From the NCBI RefSeq assembly GCF_000002985.6, contig NC_003284.9:7316001-7380000 (forward strand): a stretch of DNA of 64,000 bases, given 5' to 3'. The number at the start of each line of letters is the position of its first letter. The first letter of the stretch is position 1. Below, one piece after another: positions 24,685 through 35,440 of the stretch. The notes under the pieces are model-generated. The model was given only the letters and a program-made list of their open reading frames with translations, was not told the origin of the DNA and searched no databases. Source of the stretch: Caenorhabditis elegans (taxonomy: Eukaryota > Nematoda > Chromadorea > Rhabditida > Rhabditidae). Made by a program: the position numbers and the translations under genes.

Positions 24685-24692
24685 TATAAAAG
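24660..24692 (+). promoter_or_regulatory. TATA-type promoter candidate
   Basis: GGGGCGTGGC (a GC-box-like sequence) starts at about 24664 and a clean TATAAAAG lies at 24685-24692, followed by pyrimidine-rich sequence. There is no adjacent ORF. It could start a noncoding first exon for the aldo-keto reductase at 25536, or an unannotated RNA. Confidence 0.35.
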
Positions 24693-25535
24693 GGAAGAAA
24701 TCTGGGGCAACTGACATTGTTTTCCATTTTTCCTGCTTATTTTTTCCTTTTTTACGTTGCCGTGACCTCTCTCTCTCTCGCCTATCCTCTCCTTGGCACT
24801 CACTTTCCCGGTGCTCATGAATCAAATCATGTTCAAATTAGCTGGTAAAAATGCTGCTTGAAAATAAAATAAAACTAACAGTTCTAGAATGTAGATTGAT
24901 ATCTTACCCTTATCAGTAGACGTTTATAAAATGCGCTTAATTTCGCCTACTACAAACGCACCTCCTAAGTAACACTTTTGAAACACTGAAAATGATACAA
25001 ATTTCCATTTAAAATTTCGTTATCTCCGAAATACGTCCACGGTGCATGCTTCGAACAATAAAATGTCATCATTTTTTGACCCACAGATTCTCTCTCATTC
25101 TCCCCTAACCTCCTGCGTATCATTTATATTTTGCTGGCAAACTATTGCATTTCGGGAACAAGATACACCATTGGTCTCTCTCAAACTGATTCCTACCGAC
25201 AGCTGCTATCGCTTGATAAAGATGATTTTTTTTGAATATAAATACCGTGAGGCATAAGGTAGATTAAATCAGCGCCCTCAACCCTTTTTTGGAAATAACT
25301 TGAATAGTGTCAAGGTTTGTAAGATTTTCATCAGCCCTCCCTCCCCTCTTAGCATTCTCTATTTCTATTTCCGTCTGATCAAATATAGCACAATCGTCTG
25401 TTAGTTATCAAACTTTGGACAATTTTATTTGCCGATTTTCTTTTACTCTATACTTTATCACCTCGTTTTGTTCTCAAAAATTTCACATTTCTATTTTTTC
25501 AATTTTAGAATCTCCTCAACACTCGGTCCATCACC
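24693..25535. other. Upstream region of the aldo-keto reductase
   Basis: Pyrimidine-rich and AT-rich DNA ending in CAATTTTAG at 25509, an acceptor 26 bases before the start codon, which marks either SL1 trans-splicing or an upstream noncoding exon. Confidence 0.5.
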
Positions 25536-26640
25536 ATGTCTTCCGCAACTGCTTCCATCAAGCTTTCCAACGGAGTTGAGATGCCGGTCATCGGTCTCGG
25601 AACCTGGCAGTCAAGCCCCGCCGAAGTCATCACCGCCGTGAAGACCGCCGTCAAAGCTGGCTACCGTCTCATCGATACCGCATCCGTATACCAAAACGAG
25701 GAAGCCATCGGAACTGCTATCAAGGAGCTTCTCGAGGAGGGAGTTGTCAAACGTGAGGAGCTGTTCATCACTACTAAGGTTTGCAAAAATAGCATCTTTA
25801 TATTATTTTATACAAATCCGGTTTTACAGGCTTGGACTCACGAGTTGGCTCCGGGAAAACTGGAGGGTGGACTTCGCGAGTCCCTCAAGAAGCTTCAACT
25901 GGAGTACGTCGACTTGTACCTTGCTCACATGCCAGCTGCATTCAACGATGACATGAGCGAGCACATCGCTTCGCCAGTGGAGGACGTCTGGCGTCAGTTT
26001 GATGCAGTCTACAAGGCCGGACTTGCCAAGGCTGTCGGTGTCTCCAACTGGAACAACGATCAGATTTCTCGTGCTCTTGCTCTTGGATTGACACCAGTTC
26101 ACAACTCCCAAGTCGAGCTTCATCTCTACTTCCCACAGCACGACCACGTCGATTTCTGCAAGAAGCACAATATCTCGGTCACTTCCTACGCCACTTTGGG
26201 AAGCCCAGGACGTGTCAACTTCACTCTTCCAACTGGACAGTAAGTTTAACAAGTAGCTTGTTCCTTTTCTCAACACCTATTTGCAGGAAATTGGACTGGG
26301 CTCCAGCTCCATCCGACCTTCAAGACCAAAATGTGTTGGCTTTGGCTGAGAAAACCCACAAGACTCCAGCCCAGGTGCTCCTCCGCTACGCTCTTGATCG
26401 TGGATGCGCAATCCTTCCAAAGTCGATCCAAGAAAATCGCATCAAGGAGAACTTCGAGGTGTTCGACTTCTCTCTCACTGAAGAGGACATTGCCAAGCTC
26501 GAGGAGAGCAAGAACTCGCAGCGTCTCTTTCTTCAAGATTTGTAAGTTTATAGGACAAAATGACTGAAACTTTAGTAACCCAACTCTTTTTCAGTATGAC
26601 CGGACACCCCGAGGATGCCTTTGCTGCTGAGCGCAAGTAG
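25536..26640 (+). CDS. C07D8.6: Aldo-keto reductase, intact copy
   Basis: Four exons: 25536-25778, 25830-26239, 26287-26541 and 26595-26640; 317 aa, the normal length for the family. It is an NADPH-dependent cytosolic reductase of aldehydes and ketones with an (alpha/beta)8 barrel. The catalytic tetrad is present: Asp47 (LIDTAS), Tyr52 (SVYQNEE), Lys81 (FITTK) and His114 (LAHMP). VGVSNW and ILPKSIQENRIKENFEVFDF, the cofactor-binding loop, are also intact. The start MSSATASIKLSNGVEMPVIG matches my memory of C. elegans C07D8.6, a protein of known crystal structure; I could not verify this. The codons are GC-ended and uniform, suggesting strong expression. AATAAA lies at 26764. Its closest relative is the broken copy that starts 1.4 kb downstream. 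Confidence 0.93.
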
Positions 26641-28046
26641 ATCACCGTCATCCACAACTGGTTCTTCGTTCATCATTTCAAAGTTCAATTTCCCATTCAC
26701 ATTCGTCACACGTTCTCTTTCCTTTTTGGCATGTATTTCTCAGCATGATTGCTTTATTTCAAAAATAAATACGTTGATCTAAATTTTGAACCCCAAAAAA
26801 CATCACATAAGTCTGTCATCATCTTTGCCAGCCTGTCAGCCCTACCTTCCTTTTTTCCAGTCGAAAAAAAAACTCGAGTCTCCTACTCTGTGAGATAGTT
26901 TGGAAATCCCTAGCTCATCTGCGAGGTTTGGACAGAATTTTTCACAATTTGTGGCTCTTCGCTGTAGAGAATTATGCACAGCTACTTTGATGAGATGCAT
27001 CCAATAGAGCCTGCAGTCGTTCAACATTATAAGAGCCACCAATTTTCAATTGTGGCGTCACCATATTTTGTCTAATTAAAGACGGCCCTGATTGTGAGAC
27101 ATATTCTGAGTTGTACCGTTTCCCTTCAAAAATAAGAATAAGCAATCAATTTGTTTGGCAAACTCATACTATTCGAGGGCTAATCGTAATATTCATTCGA
27201 ATTTCTCAAGTTTAAGTTCTTAGAAGGTAAAAAACATAGCGATGAAATATTTTTACAACGCACAAACTTGTTTTCTTCTCAAAATTCTCATATTTTGAAA
27301 TTTCCATGTAAGTTCTGGTAACTTGAACTTTTTCAATTATGAACCAATGATAAACACTGCAAAGTTTTTTTACGTCCATACAGTTCTAGGGCGGTGTGTG
27401 TTGTCATATGTTACATGCTTGATAAGAAATTAATTTGTCAGCAAATCATCAAAACCTAGCTTCATTTTCGTGCCTATAAATGTTTACCGTATACGTATGC
27501 TCTATTGGTAACATTAATTTCCAGACACCTTTTCGGCGTAAAACTATTAGAGACTGCAAGATTAATTTTTGATGGCTTGTTGCAAATTTGGGACTTCTAG
27601 TTTTACTAGAAGTCTACTAAATTTTACTTTGTGCCTAGAATATTTTCGAAAATTCGGGTACTTGTACCACAAACATATATTTCGGCGTTTTTTTTATGTG
27701 AACTATTAAGAAACCCTCGGGAAATGAGATAAATTGTCATTGAAATGTTTAAATTATTGAGGAAATTTTAGACTGCACTACTAATTACTAAAGATGGTTT
27801 CGAGTACAATACTAATGCATACACAATATTAATTGAAACTTCATACTAATATGTAAAAAATACACGGTATATTGTTAATTTTATATCTTTCTCGAAACTT
27901 TTCTATTTCTCTAATATGCAGTTTTTATTGTAGATTTATTGGACCTCAATTACAGTAGATATCCTGAAAAGTATCGTGCGATGATTTTTTCTATATTTAT
28001 TCATTTCATAAGACTGTTATAATAATTTGGTCAGAAATATTTCAGA
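26641..28046. other. Intergenic between the two aldo-keto reductases
   Basis: Contains the 3'UTR of the intact gene (AATAAA 26764-26769), a dispersed repeat copy (27485-27870) and AT-rich sequence. The minus-strand open frame 26842-27042 is unsupported. Ends in an ATATTTCAG acceptor two bases before the next start codon. Confidence 0.5.
27485..27870. repeat. Dispersed ACCGTAT repeat, copy 3, with inverted ends
   Basis: Begins TACCGTATACGTATGCTC and ends TACACGGTAT, so the ends are short inverted repeats. The interior has ACAATACTAATGCATACAC, related to copies 1 and 2. It looks like an old short inverted-repeat element. Confidence 0.4.
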
Positions 28047-28560
28047 ATGCACCAAGCCGGAAACATAAACGATCAAGCTGGACGATCCTCAAATTCTGAT
28101 GGGAATGCATCGGACGACGGACATCCACCAGCGGTAAGAAAATATTCAAGTGCACTTTTAATGAATAGTCGCCTACCACCTCCTCTAAGTATTGTCGCCT
28201 CTGAAAAGCTGACCAACAAATTTTCTACTTCAGCTGACACCAATCTTGTTGAAGTCGTATTTGAAAAATAGTGACGCAAAGTCACATCTGACTCTATCCA
28301 ATGCACATTCTATGCCAGCGGTTGGACTCGGAACGTGGCAGTCAAATGCAGAAGACGTGATTTCAGCGGTCAAAGCAGCAGTGAAAAATGGATACAGTTT
28401 GATCGATACGGCATCTGGCTACAACAACGAAGAATTCATTGGAACTGCTATCAAGGAAGTGATTGCAGAAGGCGTCGTGAAGAGAGAAGACTTGTTCATC
28501 ACTACAAAGGTACCAAATTTATTCTCTAGCTTACGATTAGTTAGTTTATAGCTTTTTGAA

Positions 28561-28565
28561 GGCTT
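28561..28565. repeat. Target-site duplication GGCTT, left
   Basis: GGCTT directly before the 5' LTR, repeated at 49719-49723 directly after the 3' LTR. A 5-bp duplication is normal for LTR retrotransposon integration. Confidence 0.93.
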
Positions 28566-29191
28566 TGTTGTGAGATGATCCCATCTCCCAATTATCTGGT
28601 ACTCTGAGACACTCGCGAATACTCCCATCGTGTTCGCCGTACCAGAAAACCTATAAACCGCTCCTTCCAGTCGCTCTATCTCCCCCTTTCTCTAATCTAA
28701 CGCGCGCCCTCATTTGAATCTCCCGCCAAGCTCAATGGTCTCGCAGCGAGTGTGCGCCGCGGGTCTCACCGCGCGCGCCCTCCTTGCTCGTCCTATTTCG
28801 CTGGCCTAAACTAGTTTCAACTCGACTCCCCTCACTCGTCTCGTCACCGCACCAGCGGCACGTCCTTTCTTTTATAATTCAATTCTTTTATATTTAATCA
28901 ATTCCCCTAATAGTTTATCACCCGCTTTAGCCGGTTGTACAGCAACCTTCCTACACGGAAGATGCTAACATCCGCTAATGAACACCTGATAACTATTCCC
29001 TAATCGACAGTTCCCTTCTCTATTATTCTTAGCTAATAAATGGGGTTTCATGGTAATATCATTCGTTACTCGTTCACACCGCTTATCCTCCTCTTCGCTC
29101 GGCACTCTGCAACCGCCAGTTCTCTCTTAGACTCTTCTTCCGGCTTGACCCCAGTTGCGGCTCCCCAACCCGCTACACTGGGCGGTCAACA
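28566..29191 (+). repeat. 5' LTR
   Basis: 626 bp, TGTTG ... CAACA. It differs from the 3' LTR at only two positions that I can find (A for G in GAGATGRTCCC, and C for G in ACTCGASTCCC). It has an AT-rich TATA-like segment (TTTATAATTC) near 28870 and AATAAA at 29035-29040, directly overlapping an ATG that opens a reading frame to 29225. Near the start GAGATG/CATCTC forms a small hairpin. Confidence 0.95.
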
Positions 29192-29209
29192 TGGTGCATT
29201 GACCGAACC
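29192..29209 (+). promoter_or_regulatory. Primer-binding site (tRNA, possibly Gly)
   Basis: The bases directly after the 5' LTR read TGGTGCATTGACC. TGG pairs with the CCA end of a tRNA. The first eight bases fit the 3' end of nematode tRNA-Gly (GCC) from memory, with two transitions in the next five. The Gly assignment is tentative. Confidence 0.55.
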
Positions 29210-29345
29210 ACCCCAGAGCTCCTAGTGACTCTGGAGTGGAATCGAGCCGTTGGGAAAGAGAGAGCTGTGTGCCCAGAACTAGAGTAGGAAAAAGTAGGAT
29301 CTGAACGGAAACGTGTGATCTGCCAGGACCTCTAATTTATTAGCG

Positions 29346-29795
29346 TCCGCTTCACGTTACTGCTTAATCTGGATCCCCCGGAGGAAGATCTTGATCACCT
29401 TCGGAGAAACCCCCCTCGGGGCCGCGGAGGCGATTTAATATCCCCGGAGGGACCAAGCGATAACTGTAATGACGAAGAGGTTCATGGACGATTCGCTTCC
29501 GCTTCACTTTACTGCTCAATCTGGATCCCCCGGAGGAGAGGAGATCTTGATCACCTTCGGAGAAACCCCACTCGGGGCCGCGGAGGCGATTTAATATCCC
29601 CGGAGGGACCAAGCGATAACTGTAATGACGAAGAGGTTCATGGACGATTCGCTTCCGCTTCACTTTACTGCTCAATCTGGATCCCCCGGAGGAGAGGAGA
29701 TCTTGATCACCTTCGGAGAAACCCCACTCGGGGCCGCGGAGGCGATTTAATATCCCCGGAGGGACCAAGCGGTAACGGTAATGACGAAGAGGTGC
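29346..29795. repeat. 156-bp tandem repeat in the leader, about 2.8 copies
   Basis: GC-rich direct repeats containing CTGGATCCCCCGGAGGA, GGGGCCGCGGAGGCGATT and CCCCGGAGGGACCAAGCG. GGATCC recurs at 29371, 29523 and 29679; the first copy is 4 bp shorter. Because 156 is divisible by three, a minus-strand frame stays open as a 52-residue repeat (29364-29768), probably by chance. Confidence 0.85.
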
Positions 29796-30110
29796 GTGGA
29801 CGACGACAGGACGCTAGCCAAGTTCGAGATATTATCTTTCGAGATATTCTCCTTCGGCTGCTGCTGCTTCTTGGCTCATGACGACGACGGGTCACTTGCT
29901 GGCCAACTTCGGGACATCTTCTCTTCGGAGAACCACTGCCCGCTGTTGGCCCACCGGGACGACGGGACGCTGGCCAATTTCGTGATCTTCTCCTTCATCC
30001 GCTTTTGGCTCTTGGCTCATGACAACGATCGGGATACTGACCAGCCGCTGCACACTTTCCGTCATCCGCTGGTCTCCAATCGGCTTCGACTCGGAATCCC
30101 CCGCGATTAA
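29796..30110. repeat. Imperfect short repeats after the 156-bp array
   Basis: Three diverged copies of a block with GGCTCATGACGACGACGGG, CTNGCCAA and TTC(TCC)TTC elements, roughly 60-75 bases apart. They keep a plus-strand frame open (29781-30110) in which LAHDDDGSLA-like words recur. No known protein; probably decayed tandem repeats. Confidence 0.5.
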
Positions 30111-30304
30111 GGTACATTTCTTGGCCATTTCTTCGACCGCACGATTTTCTTCTACTCCCAGCCAAAAATTTACTTGGCGGGCGAGAAAAACGCATCGAAA
30201 AAATAGAGACCGAATAAAGAAATGACACACATATCGTTCGGGATATCCAGAACATGAAGCAGATCACCCCCTTCGTTGATCATCGAAACTCCTCTCTCTC
30301 TCTA

Positions 30305-30522
30305 CGACACGACTTTGAATCTAAGCATCTTGACGTTTTCTTCTAGGGGGTTTCGTTCAGCATCTGCCTGCAAATACACCGGGTGCCATGCAATGTCAAA
30401 TTCATCCAAAAAATTATTTACTCCCACAGATTCTAAATCATGGGCGAGAGAATTACATGAAATTTTGAGATGGCGAACGCACCTTTAAACGATCCTGATG
30501 ATCAAGTTTCAAAACCGACGTC
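30305..30522 (+). repeat. Internal dispersed direct repeat, copy 1
   Basis: Begins CGACACGACTTTGAATCT and ends in GACGTC. Highly similar to 34892-35111, with small indels. Contains the shared block CATGGGCGAGAGAATTACAT. Confidence 0.85.
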
Positions 30523-33500
30523 TTTCGATTCGACCAGCATTTAAACCTGCAATAGCAGCAATTATTTGCTGACGAATCACTCTTCATCTCTCCTTATTCG
30601 ACTACGCGTCATTTGGACCCACTAAGCTCATAAGATATCCAAAATGGCAGCACAAGTAATTCAGAATTTGATCATTATTCGGAAGACAGCTAAAATGCGT
30701 TTTGCACTTAATGACGAATCTATCTTCTCCCTTTTTTCAATTTTTTCAGGCACTGATACAGGTTCACTGAGCTCAGGAAGTGACCAATCGTGTAGATTCC
30801 GGAATTAAAATACGCGTGGCTGAAGGAATCTGCATGCATTGACGCTCCCCAGAGTTTTGACGAATCCAGTCGGAGCCCATCCTTTCATCTAGTTGAGCGG
30901 TTTCTATTTACCCTTGAGCTGACTTCTCGTTGACTATTTTTCCCCAAAAATCTGTGACGAAACGCATCTGTGACAACTCTCACTAAATTCAGTGATTTTC
31001 CACCTCATATGGAGAAAATTATTGAAGAAATTGTTATCAAAATGTGATTTCAATTTAATTTTAACCAGAAAAAGTCAATTTTATCCGGAAATACTCCGAT
31101 ACACGCTGAAAACTCCTTAAAATTCCACTGAACCACCTCTCGAAACGATTGAAATTCAAATTTTGCGCGGGTTACGGTAGGCGGCGGTGTTTGCACAGAG
31201 TACGCAGAGTGAACATTAGTCTGAGGTCCCACCGAAATTCACACGAATTTTGGGATTTTTTGGGATTTCTACGGATTTTTGATTCATTTTAGCTCATTTT
31301 TTGTGTTTTCTCCTCTGTTTTTTCGAAACTTTTCGCAATGTTTTTTGTTTTTTCAATTGATCTCTTGAATATTCATCGTGAATTACAGTAAACAGCCGGA
31401 TCCCACCGAGAATGAGAAGCTCACACAGCAATACAGGACTCCCTCCTCTTCCAACAACCGCTCAGCTCCCACTTGTAAGATTTTTCGTTGAAAATATTAT
31501 TATCATTCAATTTAAAAAAGCTTATCTCACACTGAGAGACAGTCACCCTGATCTCTCAACCACGAATTTATCTCCAAAAGCCCGGCAGCCCCGGAGCACA
31601 GGGGATGAATTCAAACAACGAGTAAATTGGTTCTCGATCTGTGCTGGCTGGTACAGATCTGCCAAATGAGATTTGAAATTAACAATTTCACTCGTTACCG
31701 CAAATACATATAAAAAATTTTTTTTTTCAAAGTTTCGTAATAATTTTGGATACATCCCTTTTGAGATTAGTTATTTTATCGAAAATGATGATTAAACTTA
31801 AGTCACAAAAAAGACGGACCGAGCACAGCCTCTCTGTTTTTCACTCTGCTTAAATTAATTATCCATATACCTTTTGTTTGCTTATGCTTAAATCTCTCAC
31901 ATCTCACAACATCTTCTATAAAAACTCTGGTTTTACGAACGTTCTATTTTCTAGATGGAAGTGCCCACAACCGTCCCACAAAACTGAGGAAAAGGATTAG
32001 CCAACCGCTTCTCCCGAATCTCTTTGCGACGATCTCGGCCTACTTGCACGGGGAAGGAAAACATCCGAAAGACATCATCCGCTCAAGACACACTTGAGAG
32101 GTCAGTGACTTTTATTGAAGAAACACGATCTACAACAGAAAACGAAGAATTTTTGATATTAGAAAATGTTTTAAAAGAAATAAAAAATGATTTCGAAGGT
32201 TATGGTAGTGACTTCACAATTGCTGAGCACACTCAGTGAATGGAAACGCCATCAAACCACGAGGATCTCCTAATTTCTCAAGAAACGGCCCTAATAATCA
32301 AAAATTAATTCATTTCTTTTCCAGAGATCACCGAAATGTGCAGCAAGGTGCAAGTGACCGTGGAAGAATCCAAGCTGAAAGTGGATAGTTGAGACAAGTC
32401 ATCATCCGCTACCACCATAGCATCTCTCCACTACATCTGCGAAGCAATCGCAAACATACAGGGCATCAGCGACTTGCTACCAACCACTCGACCTAGATAA
32501 ACGACTTGGATGATTGCAACAGGGACCGGGATGCTGTACGAGCCTCCCTCGAGGACTTCATCACTCGCTGTACCCGGAACACGTGTTCCTCCGTGACTGT
32601 TCACGCTGTTGGAATTTTCCACGAAGTTCCATAGCGATGACAACGCAGAGAATCCACGCGATTCTGCACTCAGAAAAGGAGTCATGGATTGGGCTAGAGG
32701 TCAAGACAACTGGACTGAGCATTAAGCAGGCTGGATGGAGTACTATCCAAGCCAACAACCGCTAACTTGCCCATGTATCAGCATCCGGATCTCACCAACC
32801 GCTCTTCATGACCGCCGCGAACAATGCATTATCCGAAAGCTGTTTCAACTCTCCACAATCATCCTGATTTTCGGAACTTGAGTTATCCCGCTGAGGAAAT
32901 GCAAACGCTCGTCATCAATCTCGAACAACTGGTTCGGCATCCGCTTCACTCATCACAATAATAACAATGGCTTATCATCAACTGGCTCACAATCCTCAAA
33001 TTTCGAAACAACACTCAAATGGATCAATTGCCCGGACGCTAAAAGGAGGATTTCAGTGCGCAAGGATTATGAGGCGAGTTTAATTTTTTTTATTCTTTAG
33101 TCAAGGTATTGAAAGTTGTAAAGATGACCGAAAAACCGTAAACAACGCAACCCCAAACTTTCTTTTCGAAAAGAATAAGGACTCCGAACCCCCAACCAGA
33201 AAAATCTTACTGGTTTACAGGTATAGGGGCGCGGAACACAATAGACTAATGTAGACAACATCTGCTTTAGACCTAAACCCTTCATTCTCTCTAGAACTGT
33301 ATCGTTTTGGCGTGGCTCAACATGCTTACATATTTTCCACGTCTACTATAACTATTCATCACCCGCTTAAAATAAAATTATTGAAACTCGTCCGTCCTAT
33401 CCGCCAAAAAATTCTCCAAAAAAGCCAGAGGCTCAGTTCCATCCTAAATTTTTCAAAAAATTTTCCAAATAAATAAACCCTTTACGAGTAGTCTTATCAT

Positions 33501-34891
33501 TCCTTCAATCTCCTTCAAAAAATGAGTTTAGATACTCAATAATTATCTTTATCAATTCTCAATTGTAAATTTAAAAAAGGGGGTGAAAGGCACCAGCCTA
33601 CTTGTATCGAAACCTAAATCAATTTAATTTCCTGAAGCATCTCAAACAATTCGGAGCCGTGTTAATCACCTCCAGAAACTTAAAAGATGCCCTCACAATG
33701 GAAATTAAAACATAAACAACAAATAAATTATTATCTTTTGGAAAAGAAAAAAGTAGCACATCCGCTCTTTTTTCAAACAAAATTTCTTAGACAATCTCAC
33801 CTACATTTCCACAAAAGGTTCTCAAAATTTTTGGAATCTCACTAGTGAATATAGGAAGTATCTCAAAAAAGAAATTACAAAAATAATAATTACAACAGTT
33901 TCTTGCTCTTTGGAGAAGTGAGCAATACAGCCGCTTCTTAAAAAGAGATAAATATGAGTAACTTTTCTTATACGTCTAAAGACTGTTTTAATTAACACGT
34001 ACACACTTAGACTAATAGAGAAAATGCCATAATAAAGAAACTACAACAAAACTTAAAATCTAAAAAAGATTCTTCACAATTTCTTGTGTAGTAGTGACAT
34101 GGTAATACATACACTTCTAACATTAACACGAAATCACAAGAATCTAATCAAATAAATAAAAAGTTTCTTCGACATAAGAGCAGATACCATCCGCTTTTAT
34201 ACAAAAGTTTCTTCCCAACAATGACTCAAATAAGACTGAAGGATCGTTCGAAACATCTGAAGACTTAAGAAGACATTAGGAATTAACTCAAACAAGAATT
34301 TTTTAAACCTAAACCCCCGGAGAGAACTCACCTAATCGGAATAAGTGCTCACATGACACTTATATTCGTTAAAAAGTAATCACAAGGGAAATCACATAAA
34401 ATTTTAAATTATATAAATCCTTTAAAAATAATTTTTTATCACGAAGAGGTTACCAACCGCTTCAACTACAAGTTTCTTATGGTTTACTCACCACGAATAA
34501 TTGAGATCAGACTCCAATTAACACAAAGAGCATTCCAAAGAATCACAAAAAAAAACGGGTTGCGACAGCAACCTTTGCTGGTTAATAAAAACTTAGTTTA
34601 GTAATACAAGGTTACTAGGAATTCTGAGGCTAGTCTACGTCTTCTTAACTCTCGATCATTCAATGATACCACTGAGCTGACACGCGAAAAAGCTGTTATT
34701 CGAACTCAAAGAATGTTTATTATACCACGTGATCACTTAGCGCACAGTCAGAGTGGCAGAATGACACCGGCTATCAAGTAGACATCCGTGCTGACTACGA
34801 CTTTAGGACGTCGACATCCTATGACCGCTAGTTCAGAACATAATACAAACATCCTTCGAATTCGATTCCTTCCTCATATCACCATCCGCTT
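30523..34891. other. Decayed internal region of the retrotransposon
   Basis: About 4.4 kb with no long reading frame. It holds exon-like fragments beside acceptor-like signals: TTTTCTAG ending at 31953, and TTTTCCAG ending at 32324 followed by about 20 open codons. Short coding-like stretches at 31412-31669 and 32024-32239 have no recognisable domain. It may be a degraded pol region or captured host sequence; I cannot tell which. It contains 11 copies of the CAWCCGCT word. Confidence 0.5.
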
Positions 34892-35111
34892 CGACACGAC
34901 TTTGAATCTGACCATCTTGACGTTTTTTTCTAGGGGGTCTCGTTCAGCATCTGCCAGTAAATACACCGGGTGCCATGCTATCTCAAAACTCATCCTAAAA
35001 ATTCTTTACTCCCAACAGATTCTAAATCATGGGCGAGAGAATTACATGAAATTTTGGGATGGCGAACGCACCTTTAAACGATCCTGATGACCAATTTTCA
35101 AAGCTGACGTC
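34892..35111 (+). repeat. Internal dispersed direct repeat, copy 2
   Basis: Second copy of the 30305-30522 block, separated from it by about 4.4 kb and ending about 330 bases before the satellite. Confidence 0.85.
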
Positions 35112-35440
35112 AAATCAAAGTAAGATAGTGGTAATCAGGAACAGTAGTTGAGAAGACATAATAGGAAGACAAACTGACAAAACTCCAGAACATCCAAAAA
35201 CCTCAGTAAAATTAAACTAGACCGGTGAGAAGTCCACGAGTATGGTATGAGCTAGCGTAACAAATTTTAGAACAAATACGTTCCACGTCACCGATTACCC
35301 TATCGGTGGCTACAAAAACAATATTTGACTCTCCAAAAAATTTAAGCGCATAGTTTCCACCACAACTCACGAATCCACTAATTAACCAACAACAACAAAA
35401 AAAAAAAAACCTACTTACCTAGCCTTGATCAAGCTGTGGT
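35112..35440. other. Spacer before the satellite
   Basis: AT-rich, with an A-rich run of about 15 near 35395-35409. No feature recognised. Confidence 0.5.

Noticed and set aside
24770-24784. Short CT run near 24.77 kb as a functional element
   Set aside because: Too short and too common in this genome to interpret.
25824-26276. 150-codon frame antisense to the aldo-keto reductase
   Set aside because: It is a shadow of the GC-ended codons of the sense gene; it also crosses the splice site.
29364-29768. 134-codon minus-strand open frame
   Set aside because: It is a three-fold translation of the 156-bp repeat, kept open because 156 is divisible by three.
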